From positions 1 to 23,605 of the IMG/VR virus record IMGVR_UViG_3300025435_000096: a stretch of DNA of 23,605 bases; one strand, given 5' to 3'. The translations under genes and the position numbers were made by a program. Of the stretch, positions 13,433-22,429 are shown piece by piece (positions within the stretch are counted from its first letter, which is position 1; each line of letters starts with the position of its first letter). This stretch comes from a virus. Below the pieces are notes generated by a model that was not told the origin of the DNA, did not search any database, and worked only from the letters and a program-made list of their open reading frames with translations.

Positions 13433-13580
13433 GAAGGGAACTTCTTTCTTCATACCCTGTATTGATGTTAGAGCCGCCCGTGAAACATTGCACACAGTTA
13501 CAAAACGGCTAAAGATCGACACGATTTCAAAATGTGTCGTTGAAGATGGCATAAAGGGATTGCGGGTATGGAGAGTCTAA
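13386..13580 (+). CDS. 64-aa small phage protein (RFxKGTSFFIP type)
   Basis: It starts inside the primase-helicase gene (47-base overlap, other frame). ATG 13386 is taken as the start, although a GTG at 13401 gives a nearly identical product; neither has a strong ribosome site. The product contains WKRFRKGTSFFIPCID, a helix RAARETLHTVTKRLKID and VVEDGIKGLRVWRV. This pattern occurs in small phage proteins next to replication genes, whose function is unknown to me. It is the last + strand gene before the terminator at 13655, and its stop TAA lies just before a TATAAT at 13583-13588. Confidence 0.7.
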   Translation: MKIETVSYQINWKRFRKGTSFFIPCIDVRAARETLHTVTKRLKIDTISKCVVEDGIKGLRVWRV

Positions 13581-13588
13581 TTTATAAT
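13560..13588 (+). promoter_or_regulatory. Weak candidate promoter before a terminator
   Basis: A perfect TATAAT at 13583-13588, with TTGCGG (3 of 6 matches to consensus) 17 bases upstream at 13560-13565. Transcription would start near 13595 and end at the hairpin at 13655-13679, giving an RNA of about 85 bases. The -35 is poor, so this may be chance. Confidence 0.25.
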
Positions 13589-13654
13589 TCAGGCGTTGGC
13601 TTCTTGCAGTTGCCGACATTTCTCCTGTGAAAGTTAGTTCCTTTCATCTTTCAA

Positions 13655-13679
13655 CCCCGCCTATGTGCGGGGATTTTTT
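13655..13679 (+). terminator. Rho-independent terminator for + strand transcripts
   Basis: CCCCGC (13655-13660), a six-base loop, GCGGGG (13667-13672), then A and TTTTTT (13674-13679). It closes the + strand replication module just before the convergent - strand gene. In the reverse direction the stem is followed by TTGAAAG, so it is unlikely to be an efficient terminator for the - strand. The T-run overlaps the reverse-strand stop codon at 13678-13680. Confidence 0.9.
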
Positions 13680-16600
13680 ATGGGCTTTGCCTTTCCCGTT
13701 CGTAAAGAGCTTCCCTAGATGGGCGTATTGCTTGGTCTATTAACGGTACATTATGTTCTGTTAATACTATGCCTTTGTCAGCGCCAGCCCTTTGCTCTGC
13801 ACGTTTTTCAATAGAGTTAAGTATTTCTTCTGGCGTTATGGCGAACGATGGGTACTTGGCGTCAAACTCTTTTATCTTATCCAAATATGCTTCAAACCGT
13901 TCATTATTTGAGTTTCTAAACTCTCTATCAAGATTATTGAGCAATTGAGTTTTTTGGTTATTTATTCGTTGCTCAAGTTTAGATACCTCAAAATTAACAT
14001 ACTGCGCATTTGATAATATATCGGAACGGAAGCCAATGGCCTGCCCAATCAATTCACCTTTTTTGAAGGAGTCAGCTTCAAGTAGTGGGGCACCTTTGTA
14101 ATCTTTAGCACCCTCAGTTGCATACTTATATGCAGTAACGTAATTGCGGAAACCAGCGGGTACACCTTTTTCTACACCTTTTTGGTAATCCCCATTCATA
14201 AACGCTTCGTATGACTCTGCTAGTGACAAGAGCATATTTGCTGCTGGACCAGATTTTTCCAAAGCCATCGCCATTGCACTATCTCTAACTGTCTTGGTCT
14301 CTTTGGTATCCCTTGAGAACATGTTATTGATACCAGCACGGTCGGCTACGTTTAAGCCAGTCAGCTTATTAATAAATCCACGCTCTAGCACATCATGGGA
14401 TGTAGGGAACATCTCGGGTAGAAGTACCGTCCTAAACCATAACTCGGGATTCATTGACCGCAAGTCTTCTGGCATATCGGGGTCTTTGAATATATCTTTC
14501 CATGCTTCACCTAATAACCCCATCACTGCGCTAAACCCGGGCAGCCCCACTGCACCTGCCAATATAAACGTAGTCATAAGTGTACCGAAGAACTTTTTAG
14601 CCGCTTCAGCTTTGGTGCGCCCGTTCATGGGCTTGATCATCTCTTTGAAGTTCTTAACCAAGAATGTCGTCACGTGCAACGGATACATGGTGAACTGTAA
14701 TGCAAGTTTGCCGATCGGCCCCTGCATAACCAAAGGACGATTGTATGTGCCGTAGTTGCCAAGGGCTTCATTGGTGTCGGTTACCGCTTGATCTATGGAT
14801 GTTTTAAAGTCTTTGCCCGCTTGTTGGTTCAAACGGAACGAAGCCAAGTACAGCATCTCACGAGACAAACGTTCAGACGAGTGCATCAAACCGCCGAGCA
14901 CCAATGCATCTACGGTGTTTTTAGCAAGCTCCATTTTGGGGCCATACAACTTTTCTGTTGGTTTGCTCTTGTAGTCAAAGATTGCGCTGGCGTACGTAGA
15001 CTTAGAAACATCCCGCGCCATCATTTCTGTAACCGCTTTGCGCTCCAAGGGAGTTAAATCTTTAGAGTGCTCAAGACTGGGCGCAACCCAGTTAACTGAG
15101 CCGTCGGCGTTGGTCTTTTTGTAACCGTACAAACTCCAGAACTTCATCATTCTTGTGAGTTCTCTAGCAGCATTAACTGCACCGTATCTGGACAACACAG
15201 GCACACCGGTTTGGAACACGCTCAATGGTTGAAGCAACGCAGAAGATGCACCCGATAAATACCAAACAAACGATGCTTTGTTCAATGAACTGGCTATTGC
15301 TCCAGCCGCAGTGGGTGGAGGTGGGTTCAACTGATTGGCCACTCGGTCACGCATCTCGCTGACATAAGGTTCTAACTCAGGATGACCCTCAATACTGGTC
15401 TTGGCATCACGCAAAGAGTTATGCATCTGCGACGCATACTTGATACGGGCTAATTGAATAGCCATCTTTGAAGTTGTACTGGATACGTTCTGCAAAAAGT
15501 CTGTACTGAAACCGGTGATATTCTTACGGTTAATAAACTGTTTGCGGAAACTTTGCTCCGGCATGGTGTTCAAATAGATTTGATAGATTGAATCCATCAA
15601 TGCTTCTTTGGCATCAGGGTCGGTTAAATCAGAAGACTCGATACTGGAGAAGATGCTCTTGAGCAAATCACTGGAGGCATACGACTCAGTGCGCAGACCC
15701 TTGATGTCATTGCCCATCCTGAATTCTTTATCGTGCACCAACTCATCATAATTATCTTTACGACGCTGTTCAAAAGCGGCATCAGATTCACCGGGTTTTT
15801 GCTTAATCTTTTCATCTGCCATAGCCTGTGCAGCGGCATCACGCTCCTGCATAGACTGATACATGTAGAACTGACGAGTCTTACCCGTACCGACAGCCAA
15901 CCAGTAATCTCCACGGCGCACCAATGGGAAGTATGGACTGATCTTTTTGCCTTTTTCGTACAGTTCTCTGAGTTTAGCCATGATGTTGGCTTGCTCAGCA
16001 ATGCTCAATCCTGACTTAGAAACTTGATCGTTCAGCAGTTGTGTGTAGTAGTCGGCCAAATCTTCAAAGTGGTTTTTGACTAACTTAAATACTTCTTGTC
16101 CCTTGGGCCCAAGTTCAGCGTATGCTTTATCTAACCTAGCACTACGTTCTTTAGCCCCAGGATTTGATGGATCAACTTCTGCTATCGTAGATGCAAGCGC
16201 AATATCTTCTAACTTACGTTGTAAACTTGGGTCTTCCAAGTATGCATTGTGGATAATCTTGGATATCTCACCGCCAGAAGCCAACAGGTTCTGCATCATC
16301 CCAGACATCTTCTGCATTAGCAAATAGGTGTTGCTCAACTCAGGCACTCGGTCTTTAGCCCAGTCGGTTAAAAACTCAGTTGTCGATGCTTTGAGAAGCA
16401 ACCTGCGCTTTTCGTAATCAATTTTGGCCCACAATCTTCTAAGTGCAGGGATAGCCGCTTTGGGATTACGTGCAATTTGTACAGCCTGTACGCCCTTGGC
16501 CATTTCTTCAGCGGTTCTAGATTGGTCGACTTTAGCGAATGCCTCGTCAACTGCTCTTTCAACTTGCTTCTGTGTACGTTGGATTTCAGCAGGGGTTTCT

Positions 16601-19600
16601 TCTTCGCCCTCTTCTTCCTGCGTTGTAGCCATTGACATGGTTTTGGCAGCTTCATTCTTTTCGCCACGCTCAACCAAACGCTGCATGGGAGTCTTTTGTG
16701 CTTCTAAGATACCGCCAGTAATATGCACCAAGTCTGACAGGCCAGTGTAATAGCCATCGCCCAAACCAAATACATTTAGGATAGAACGAACAAACTTACT
16801 GAATATAGAGTCTTCAGTGTGTACACCTTTGACCAGATTCAAAAACCCTTGCACATCTTGATCAGACATGCCATAGGCTAAGAACTCATCGGGGTCGGTG
16901 AAGATGGTTAAGTCACCATTGGGTTCTTTGACCGACTCAATACGCTCAATCACATCCTTGGACAAATACCCAGCAGCTTTTTCTTCTAGGTATTGCTTCT
17001 TAGCCCGAGCCATCAAGTCTTGTATATTGCGAGCAAACTTGGCTAGAGGAGAATTGAGATCGTAGCCACCTTTTAGTGATTTCAATCCGATGCGTAACTT
17101 TTGTAGCGTAGCAGCATGCAGTGCTTCGTGAAGCACGTCAATGTTATTGATACCTTGGTGGGGGCCATCTGCCCTAACAAAAATATGTTTTTCACCAGTG
17201 GCCAAGTCATAAACGTACGTAGCACGTGCAGTATTCCACATATCAATGTGGTCTTGCAAAGCTTCGGGCAACGGTTCACCTTCTACAACAGAAGTAAATT
17301 TAACCCCACCTACAAAGCCAATTAGCTTTTTAGCCAAAAGTCTTTGGAATGCATTACCTGTCTTGGCAACAATCTGCAACGCTTGAGTAGCATTCTTGGC
17401 GTAGTTAAACCGAATGTTTGGCGCAGCCCTGCCTGCTCTTGTACCTACCGTAGTAGTGTGACCAACTTCTGTTTTCTTGGCACCCTTGGTCTCATTTGCG
17501 ATTCTTGCTTCCGCTTTTGTGATGTCCTCGGCATTGGCATGTTTAGCTAAAGTTTCCCCGATTCGTTTGGCAACTGCACGCCCTTGCGTAGCCTTTTTGT
17601 GCTTGAGCAAGTTGTATATCGCAGTTTCACGCTCGGCCTTAGATGTTGGGTTCTCAAGTTGAGGAGTTAACTTTTTGTGCGCATCATCCGCAGCTTTGCT
17701 GACTCGGTTGTACTCGTTCTTTTCCTCTTGTGTCTTTGGAACGGTAGTCGGTCTTGGTCCACCTTTAGGCCCACGCTTTTGCTTGGGTTCGGTAGGGACT
17801 GCTTCAGTTTTAGTTATTTGTTCGTTCTTAGGCACAACCCCCAATTTTTTACCGGCCTCAAATATCTTAGTTTTTTCTTCGGGGTTAATAGATGGATCAT
17901 CAGCAATAGATTGTCTAAAATCTGCATTCCCTAAATCAGCGGGTATAAAAGGCCAATCTTGGTTCCATCCAGCTTCTTTTTGAGCGTCTAAAGCTATTTG
18001 ACGTACTGGACTTACAGTAGGTGTTTCTTTTACTGGCTGTTTGGCTGCGGGTGTTTCTTGTCCTTGCGCTTCTGTTTGCTGGGCTTGAGGGGTTTCAGTG
18101 CCACTTGGAGGTACTCCTTGATCTTGAGGCTGAGCTTCGGGTTGAACTTGTTGTTGAGCTTGTTGGGCGAGCAGAGCATTACGCTCAGCGGTAATTGCAT
18201 CCCATTGAGCACGATTCTTTGTGCCTTTACTGGGACGACGGCCTTGGGCTGTTGTGAATTGATTACGCTTTTCTTCAAGCGCTTTGACTTGCTCCGCAAT
18301 TGACAATGCGGGTGCTGGCGTAGGCTCAGCTACTGGAGCGGGCTGCGCTGTTTCTCCAACATTAGTTGGTCCAGCATTCGGCTCAGCAGAAACCATTCCA
18401 TCTCGTTGAGGGGTTCCAAGTCCTGCGGTGGGCTGAGTTGTAATGGGCTGGACAGGTGCTCCAGTGCTAACTCCACTTGTTTCAGTGACAGGCTTTCCAA
18501 CATTTTGTTCCTCCTCTTCAGCAAGCGCATCAGCTTCCCTTTGCTCTTTAATTTGTTTTAATGCCAGTTCCTTGGCTTTCTCAGGCGCATGCCCAGCCGC
18601 AATAAAATCTTGCGTGAGCTGATCCTCTTCGGTTTCAACAGGCGTAGATGGTACTTTACTTGCTTGAGCTTCTTGCGCTTCAAGTGCTTGTTGATCTTCT
18701 AAGTCTACACGACGTTCAGCTTCACGCTGGGCATCTTCAGGTTCCCAACCTTTTAATTTACCAGCAATTTCATCAATGCGAGCTTGACGTTCTGGCGCAG
18801 GTGCAGGTGTAGTTATTGCCGGTTTTTGTTCTTCCGCAGCTAGACCCGGAGCCAAAGGCGCCGTTTGACCGGCAGGGGGTGGGGGAGGTGGAGGAACGTT
18901 TGTTTGCCCAGCAGGGGGTGCAGGGGTTTGTTGCATTGAAGCAGCAAGACGAGCTCGTGCTCCGCCAACACCACCGGGCAGTATTGACATACCGTATGCG
19001 CCAGCAGTTGTATTGATATAGTCTTCAATAGCTTTTTTATCACCTAGCGGCAGCCCTGCACCGTAACGTTCGGCCGCAGTTTGAAGCAGTTCGGGTGGTG
19101 TTTCTTTTGACCCAGTTACAAGAATGCCTTTTGCAACATCAATTAAAAAGTTTTTGGTTGAAGGCGATGCCTTCATAATAGATTCAAGACCAATCTTATT
19201 GGCAACGTAGTCGGCAGTGGCATGTACTGCGGAAGCAATACCGACTTTACTCATGTCGATATCATCAATAGTCTTAGCATTTTCTAATGCGCGGCCGCCA
19301 ACCTCTCCCAAACCATGAGCTATTGCTTGCCCCGCCATGCCTAAATTTGAACCGTATTCTTTAGCACCAACTTTAGCAAGCGCTGTTTTTTCTTCTTTAG
19401 TTAAAGTTTTGGCAGCTTGTTCAGCAGTAAACTTTTCTACTGCTTTAGCCGCAGCTTCTTTACCTTCCTTAGCTGCTGTTTCTTCAAATATAGTCTTAGC
19501 TGCTTCTTTGATGCCTTTTCTAACCAAAGTACCTTCAAGTAAACCCATTGTTGCCCCAGCAACAGTGCCTTCTGGCCCCACTGCGGATCCTAGTAAAGAA

Positions 19601-20088
19601 CCAGCTGCCGTTGTTGCTACCGTTTCAGCTATGTTGGCAACACCCGCACCCATTTGATAGGGGATGTATTTGGTAACAACCGTACCAATACCTTTTTTAT
19701 ATGCATCGGTAAAATTATTAGTGCTTCTAGCAGTTTTCTTTTGCTCCGCCTCAGCTTCTTTATAATTTTGTAGCCCATGCTCAACAAGATAATTAGAAAC
19801 GGGGCCTTCGCCAAAAGCTTTTTTCATACCTTGGCCTATCATAGCTTCAGCACCGCCTAAAATACTTTTGGTTTGCGGTATATAGTCACTAAGCCCACGA
19901 CTAAACGCGGACTCATCCCCAAGTGAAGTGCTGTCTAAAAACTGTTTACGTGCGGTTTCTATGTCGTCCTTGGGGACTTTAGGCGCAACAACTTGATCAA
20001 AATATTGATCTCGTGCAGCAGTTTTCTCTGCATCAGGCAGAGCTTGGTATGCATCACTATCGACTACTTCTGCCCATTTCTTAGCCAT
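13678..20088 (-). CDS. Polyvalent-type virion protein with HEALH metallopeptidase (2136 aa)
   Basis: A giant phage protein, probably injected or internal to the virion. Residues 1-330 are Ala/Gly-rich and helical with possible membrane-inserting stretches (ETVATTAAGSLLGSAVG). Residues about 390-800 are a Pro/Gln/Ala/Glu-rich, coiled-coil-like linker including PPPPPPPAG. Residues about 925-1090 hold a zincin: VLHEALHAATLQKL (H987, E988, H991) and a candidate third ligand in DPDEFLAYGM (E1068). The C-terminal part (1600-2000) has ASFVWYLSGASSALLQPLSV and FGTLMTTFILAGAVGLPGFS, like large polyvalent-protein-associated domains. The start has AAGG upstream. No transglycosylase or RNA polymerase motif was found. 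The activity is inferred from the HExxH site. Confidence 0.85.
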   Translation of the reverse strand: MAKKWAEVVDSDAYQALPDAEKTAARDQYFDQVVAPKVPKDDIETARKQFLDSTSLGDESAFSRGLSDYIPQTKSILGGAEAMIGQGMKKAFGEGPVSNYLVEHGLQNYKEAEAEQKKTARSTNNFTDAYKKGIGTVVTKYIPYQMGAGVANIAETVATTAAGSLLGSAVGPEGTVAGATMGLLEGTLVRKGIKEAAKTIFEETAAKEGKEAAAKAVEKFTAEQAAKTLTKEEKTALAKVGAKEYGSNLGMAGQAIAHGLGEVGGRALENAKTIDDIDMSKVGIASAVHATADYVANKIGLESIMKASPSTKNFLIDVAKGILVTGSKETPPELLQTAAERYGAGLPLGDKKAIEDYINTTAGAYGMSILPGGVGGARARLAASMQQTPAPPAGQTNVPPPPPPPAGQTAPLAPGLAAEEQKPAITTPAPAPERQARIDEIAGKLKGWEPEDAQREAERRVDLEDQQALEAQEAQASKVPSTPVETEEDQLTQDFIAAGHAPEKAKELALKQIKEQREADALAEEEEQNVGKPVTETSGVSTGAPVQPITTQPTAGLGTPQRDGMVSAEPNAGPTNVGETAQPAPVAEPTPAPALSIAEQVKALEEKRNQFTTAQGRRPSKGTKNRAQWDAITAERNALLAQQAQQQVQPEAQPQDQGVPPSGTETPQAQQTEAQGQETPAAKQPVKETPTVSPVRQIALDAQKEAGWNQDWPFIPADLGNADFRQSIADDPSINPEEKTKIFEAGKKLGVVPKNEQITKTEAVPTEPKQKRGPKGGPRPTTVPKTQEEKNEYNRVSKAADDAHKKLTPQLENPTSKAERETAIYNLLKHKKATQGRAVAKRIGETLAKHANAEDITKAEARIANETKGAKKTEVGHTTTVGTRAGRAAPNIRFNYAKNATQALQIVAKTGNAFQRLLAKKLIGFVGGVKFTSVVEGEPLPEALQDHIDMWNTARATYVYDLATGEKHIFVRADGPHQGINNIDVLHEALHAATLQKLRIGLKSLKGGYDLNSPLAKFARNIQDLMARAKKQYLEEKAAGYLSKDVIERIESVKEPNGDLTIFTDPDEFLAYGMSDQDVQGFLNLVKGVHTEDSIFSKFVRSILNVFGLGDGYYTGLSDLVHITGGILEAQKTPMQRLVERGEKNEAAKTMSMATTQEEEGEEETPAEIQRTQKQVERAVDEAFAKVDQSRTAEEMAKGVQAVQIARNPKAAIPALRRLWAKIDYEKRRLLLKASTTEFLTDWAKDRVPELSNTYLLMQKMSGMMQNLLASGGEISKIIHNAYLEDPSLQRKLEDIALASTIAEVDPSNPGAKERSARLDKAYAELGPKGQEVFKLVKNHFEDLADYYTQLLNDQVSKSGLSIAEQANIMAKLRELYEKGKKISPYFPLVRRGDYWLAVGTGKTRQFYMYQSMQERDAAAQAMADEKIKQKPGESDAAFEQRRKDNYDELVHDKEFRMGNDIKGLRTESYASSDLLKSIFSSIESSDLTDPDAKEALMDSIYQIYLNTMPEQSFRKQFINRKNITGFSTDFLQNVSSTTSKMAIQLARIKYASQMHNSLRDAKTSIEGHPELEPYVSEMRDRVANQLNPPPPTAAGAIASSLNKASFVWYLSGASSALLQPLSVFQTGVPVLSRYGAVNAARELTRMMKFWSLYGYKKTNADGSVNWVAPSLEHSKDLTPLERKAVTEMMARDVSKSTYASAIFDYKSKPTEKLYGPKMELAKNTVDALVLGGLMHSSERLSREMLYLASFRLNQQAGKDFKTSIDQAVTDTNEALGNYGTYNRPLVMQGPIGKLALQFTMYPLHVTTFLVKNFKEMIKPMNGRTKAEAAKKFFGTLMTTFILAGAVGLPGFSAVMGLLGEAWKDIFKDPDMPEDLRSMNPELWFRTVLLPEMFPTSHDVLERGFINKLTGLNVADRAGINNMFSRDTKETKTVRDSAMAMALEKSGPAANMLLSLAESYEAFMNGDYQKGVEKGVPAGFRNYVTAYKYATEGAKDYKGAPLLEADSFKKGELIGQAIGFRSDILSNAQYVNFEVSKLEQRINNQKTQLLNNLDREFRNSNNERFEAYLDKIKEFDAKYPSFAITPEEILNSIEKRAEQRAGADKGIVLTEHNVPLIDQAIRPSREALYERERQSP

Positions 20089-20096
20089 AAGTTACC

Positions 20097-21377
20097 TTAT
20101 TCCCAAAGGTGATTATAGTTTCCACTTGTTGTGGGTGTTGCTGTAGGAGCAGAAGCTGGATTTTGTTGTTTATACTTTTTAATAAAATTTGTTTCCCATT
20201 CTGCCTGAGCTGCTTTATCGTTAGGTTTAATTTGCCTATAAGTAGAATCAAGAAGTTTAGCTGAGCGCATAGCAGCATCTAAATTTTTGTTTTCTACAAC
20301 ATTAGTTGCTTGCTCTTTAAGGCTTGCACTTGTTGGGCCCGCCTCAGATATACGCTCGATTGGGTGTGAATACTGCAAAGATTCTTTAGACGCTTGAGCA
20401 TAAGCTGTTTCTTTTGACATCCCTTTAGCTATCAACTCTTGCGCTCTATTCTCTGTGTATATTTCGGGCGTTTTAGTTTGACCCGCACCAGCACCTTTAG
20501 CCAATCTAGCTTGTTGAGCAGCCAAATAACCCAAAGCTTTTGTTTTCTCAAGTTCAAATTGCGTACCTTTAAGGGCGGCAGCATGGCTAGCAGCAACACT
20601 TTCTGCGGCGTCTTTATAAAGCCCCAATTTTTCTTTTCGTTCTGCATCGGCCAAATGGAAACGCATTTCATTTCTGTGTGCTTTAGCAGCTTGGTCAGCC
20701 TTCAATGCCTCGCCATATGCACTGCCAAATTCACCACCTGCGTTACCAAGAGCACGAACAAAGTTATTACCTTGGGCCATGGCCGCAGCCGCTTTAAGAA
20801 GCGCTATGCCTTTACCTTGTTCTAGTTCTTTAGGAGCACCAGCTTCTTGTTCTTGAATGCTACTTCTGTAATCTGCATAAGGATCACCGCCACCCATAAC
20901 TTGTCGGGCGTTCAACATTTCTTGAGCCACTTCGCTATTGATCTGAGCTTTGGTTGGCGCAGTATATTTTGTGTTTTGAATCTGGGTCATATACGGAGTA
21001 ACAGCATTTGGGTTTCCACCACCCTCATTTTTACCGTCATCATCATCGTCACCATCTTCGCTATCCCCACCCTTAGCAAAAGCCACAATACCGCCGGTAC
21101 CGTAGTAATGTTCCAAGTCACTGTCAACACCGGGAGCAACCATTCTGTTTTGGTTGACTGCGGCTACTGTGCTATCTTTAATTGAGGGTTGAGCTTGGGC
21201 GGCAGGAGCCTGTTGAGCGGCCTGTGCCGTCTGCATCATGTTAGATTGTTTTAGCTTTTGCAGAGCATTAAGCGCAGTATAGGGGTCAGTGACCGTGTTT
21301 TGGCCGCCCAACAGAGCTTGCTCTAAAAGCTGGGGCTGATTTTTGTACTTCTCAGCGACGATTAACGACTGATCCAT
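20097..21377 (-). CDS. Virion-associated Ala/Gln-rich protein with GGIVAFAKGG motif (426 aa)
   Basis: A strong GAGGAGG site precedes the ATG at 21377 and the start shares one base with the upstream stop (TAATG). Residues 95-104 are GGIVAFAKGG, followed by an acidic run (DSEDGDDDDDGKNEG). Residues about 190-300 are long Ala-rich helices (ALLKAAAAMAQGNN, AAESVAASHAAALKG), then a helical tail. Such proteins are common next to giant internal virion proteins in podovirus-type phages, and are probably packaged or ejected. I do not know the function. The gene is followed after 8 bases by the 2136-residue gene, so the two are co-expressed. Confidence 0.75.
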   Translation of the reverse strand: MDQSLIVAEKYKNQPQLLEQALLGGQNTVTDPYTALNALQKLKQSNMMQTAQAAQQAPAAQAQPSIKDSTVAAVNQNRMVAPGVDSDLEHYYGTGGIVAFAKGGDSEDGDDDDDGKNEGGGNPNAVTPYMTQIQNTKYTAPTKAQINSEVAQEMLNARQVMGGGDPYADYRSSIQEQEAGAPKELEQGKGIALLKAAAAMAQGNNFVRALGNAGGEFGSAYGEALKADQAAKAHRNEMRFHLADAERKEKLGLYKDAAESVAASHAAALKGTQFELEKTKALGYLAAQQARLAKGAGAGQTKTPEIYTENRAQELIAKGMSKETAYAQASKESLQYSHPIERISEAGPTSASLKEQATNVVENKNLDAAMRSAKLLDSTYRQIKPNDKAAQAEWETNFIKKYKQQNPASAPTATPTTSGNYNHLWE

Positions 21378-22420
21378 TATGCCTCCTCACGCAACTTGCG
21401 TAGTGCAATACCGCCCAAACCATGACTCTTAACATGGCCGCCTTTAGCAAACAACTTAGCCAAACCCGCTGCTCCTAATCCCAAAGAGGCAACGGTCTGT
21501 GCAGTGGTAGGCGGTGCTTGATAAACCGAGCTCGCCGTTGTACTCGTAGGTAGACCCCGAATAATATCCGACATGAAGCCCATTTGCTGGTATGGATAGT
21601 TTTGCGCATTTAAATAGTCTTGATACTGATTGTTTAAGATGTTTTGCGCTTGCTGTTGCTGTTGAGTTCCAGCAGCATTTTGTAGCTGATTGATATCTAC
21701 GTTTTGGGAGAATTGTTGGTTACCTAATGTACCCAATGTATTGGCGGATTGCAACGCCGTATTCAATCCTTGAAGACCAAGATTAGCACCAAACTGTCCT
21801 TGTTGGGCATTGAGCTGAGCTGCGTTAAGCGCTTGCCCTTGCTCGGTATTGAACTGCTGCATAGCGTTGTTGTATGCAGTGTTGTAACCTTGACCAATTA
21901 AGTTTTGATTTGAAAGTTGGTTATTTAAGTTTGTAGCCGCTGCTTGCACGCCAGCTCGTGAGCCACCAAACGCCCCAGCCTGTGCAGCTTGGGCATTTTG
22001 AGTTTGCTGAGCAGCACCTTGAAGTTGCTGTTGAATAGCCAACTGAGGCGCAAGAGACGCATTCAAGTACGGATTCATGTACTGTTGCGCAGTACCGGGC
22101 GCCGTGAAACTTTGGCTTTGGTATGGGTTATAGGTATAACCTGTATTCAATGCACCGAGTCCGGCTTCCCCAGCTATTGCAGTACCCGCTTGTTGTTGCG
22201 GTGCAGTTTGCATAAGCGCCGCATTTTGGAACGCTTGTTGTTGCAAAGGAGTAAACTGAGCAGTCCTGTCCCCCTGATACTGCATGTAGGGATTTTGCGA
22301 TGGGTCAGTGTATGCTTGCGCTTGAGCAAGTAAGTTCTGCTCGGCGGGCGCCATTTCTGGCGTAAAGCCTACTTGGTACTGCTGGTACGTCGTTGGGGAT
22401 GCATTTGTGGTTGTAGTCAT
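21377..22420 (-). CDS. Gln-rich virion protein (347 aa)
   Basis: The start follows AAGGAAAG. The sequence is very rich in Gln, Ala, Asn and Tyr: QNPYMQYQGDRTAQFTPLQQ, AQAGAFGGSRAGVQAA, QFNTEQGQALNAAQL and TQQQQQAQ. The GAFGGSRAG segment and the TPLQQQAF segment are conserved in a phage protein type seen between tail and internal protein genes in podovirus-like genomes. The C-terminus (FAKGGHVKSHGLGGIALRKL) shares FAKGG with the next protein. It lacks a signal peptide or catalytic motif. A structural, possibly ejected, role is inferred from composition and neighbours. Confidence 0.75.
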   Translation of the reverse strand: MTTTTNASPTTYQQYQVGFTPEMAPAEQNLLAQAQAYTDPSQNPYMQYQGDRTAQFTPLQQQAFQNAALMQTAPQQQAGTAIAGEAGLGALNTGYTYNPYQSQSFTAPGTAQQYMNPYLNASLAPQLAIQQQLQGAAQQTQNAQAAQAGAFGGSRAGVQAAATNLNNQLSNQNLIGQGYNTAYNNAMQQFNTEQGQALNAAQLNAQQGQFGANLGLQGLNTALQSANTLGTLGNQQFSQNVDINQLQNAAGTQQQQQAQNILNNQYQDYLNAQNYPYQQMGFMSDIIRGLPTSTTASSVYQAPPTTAQTVASLGLGAAGLAKLFAKGGHVKSHGLGGIALRKLREEA

Positions 22421-22429
22421 GATCTTTCC

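Noticed and set aside
13527-13619. A 30-codon - strand frame with a good AGGAG site (MSATARSQRL...), antisense to the gene at 13386.
   Set aside because: Short, no recognised similarity, inside a conserved + strand gene, and after the end of the giant virion gene. The ribosome-like site is part of the convergence zone and may be chance.
17675-18303. Several + strand open frames of 60-150 codons opposite the giant virion gene.
   Set aside because: They are antisense shadows of the biased composition (Gln/Ala/Pro codons) and have no ribosome site or plausible protein features.
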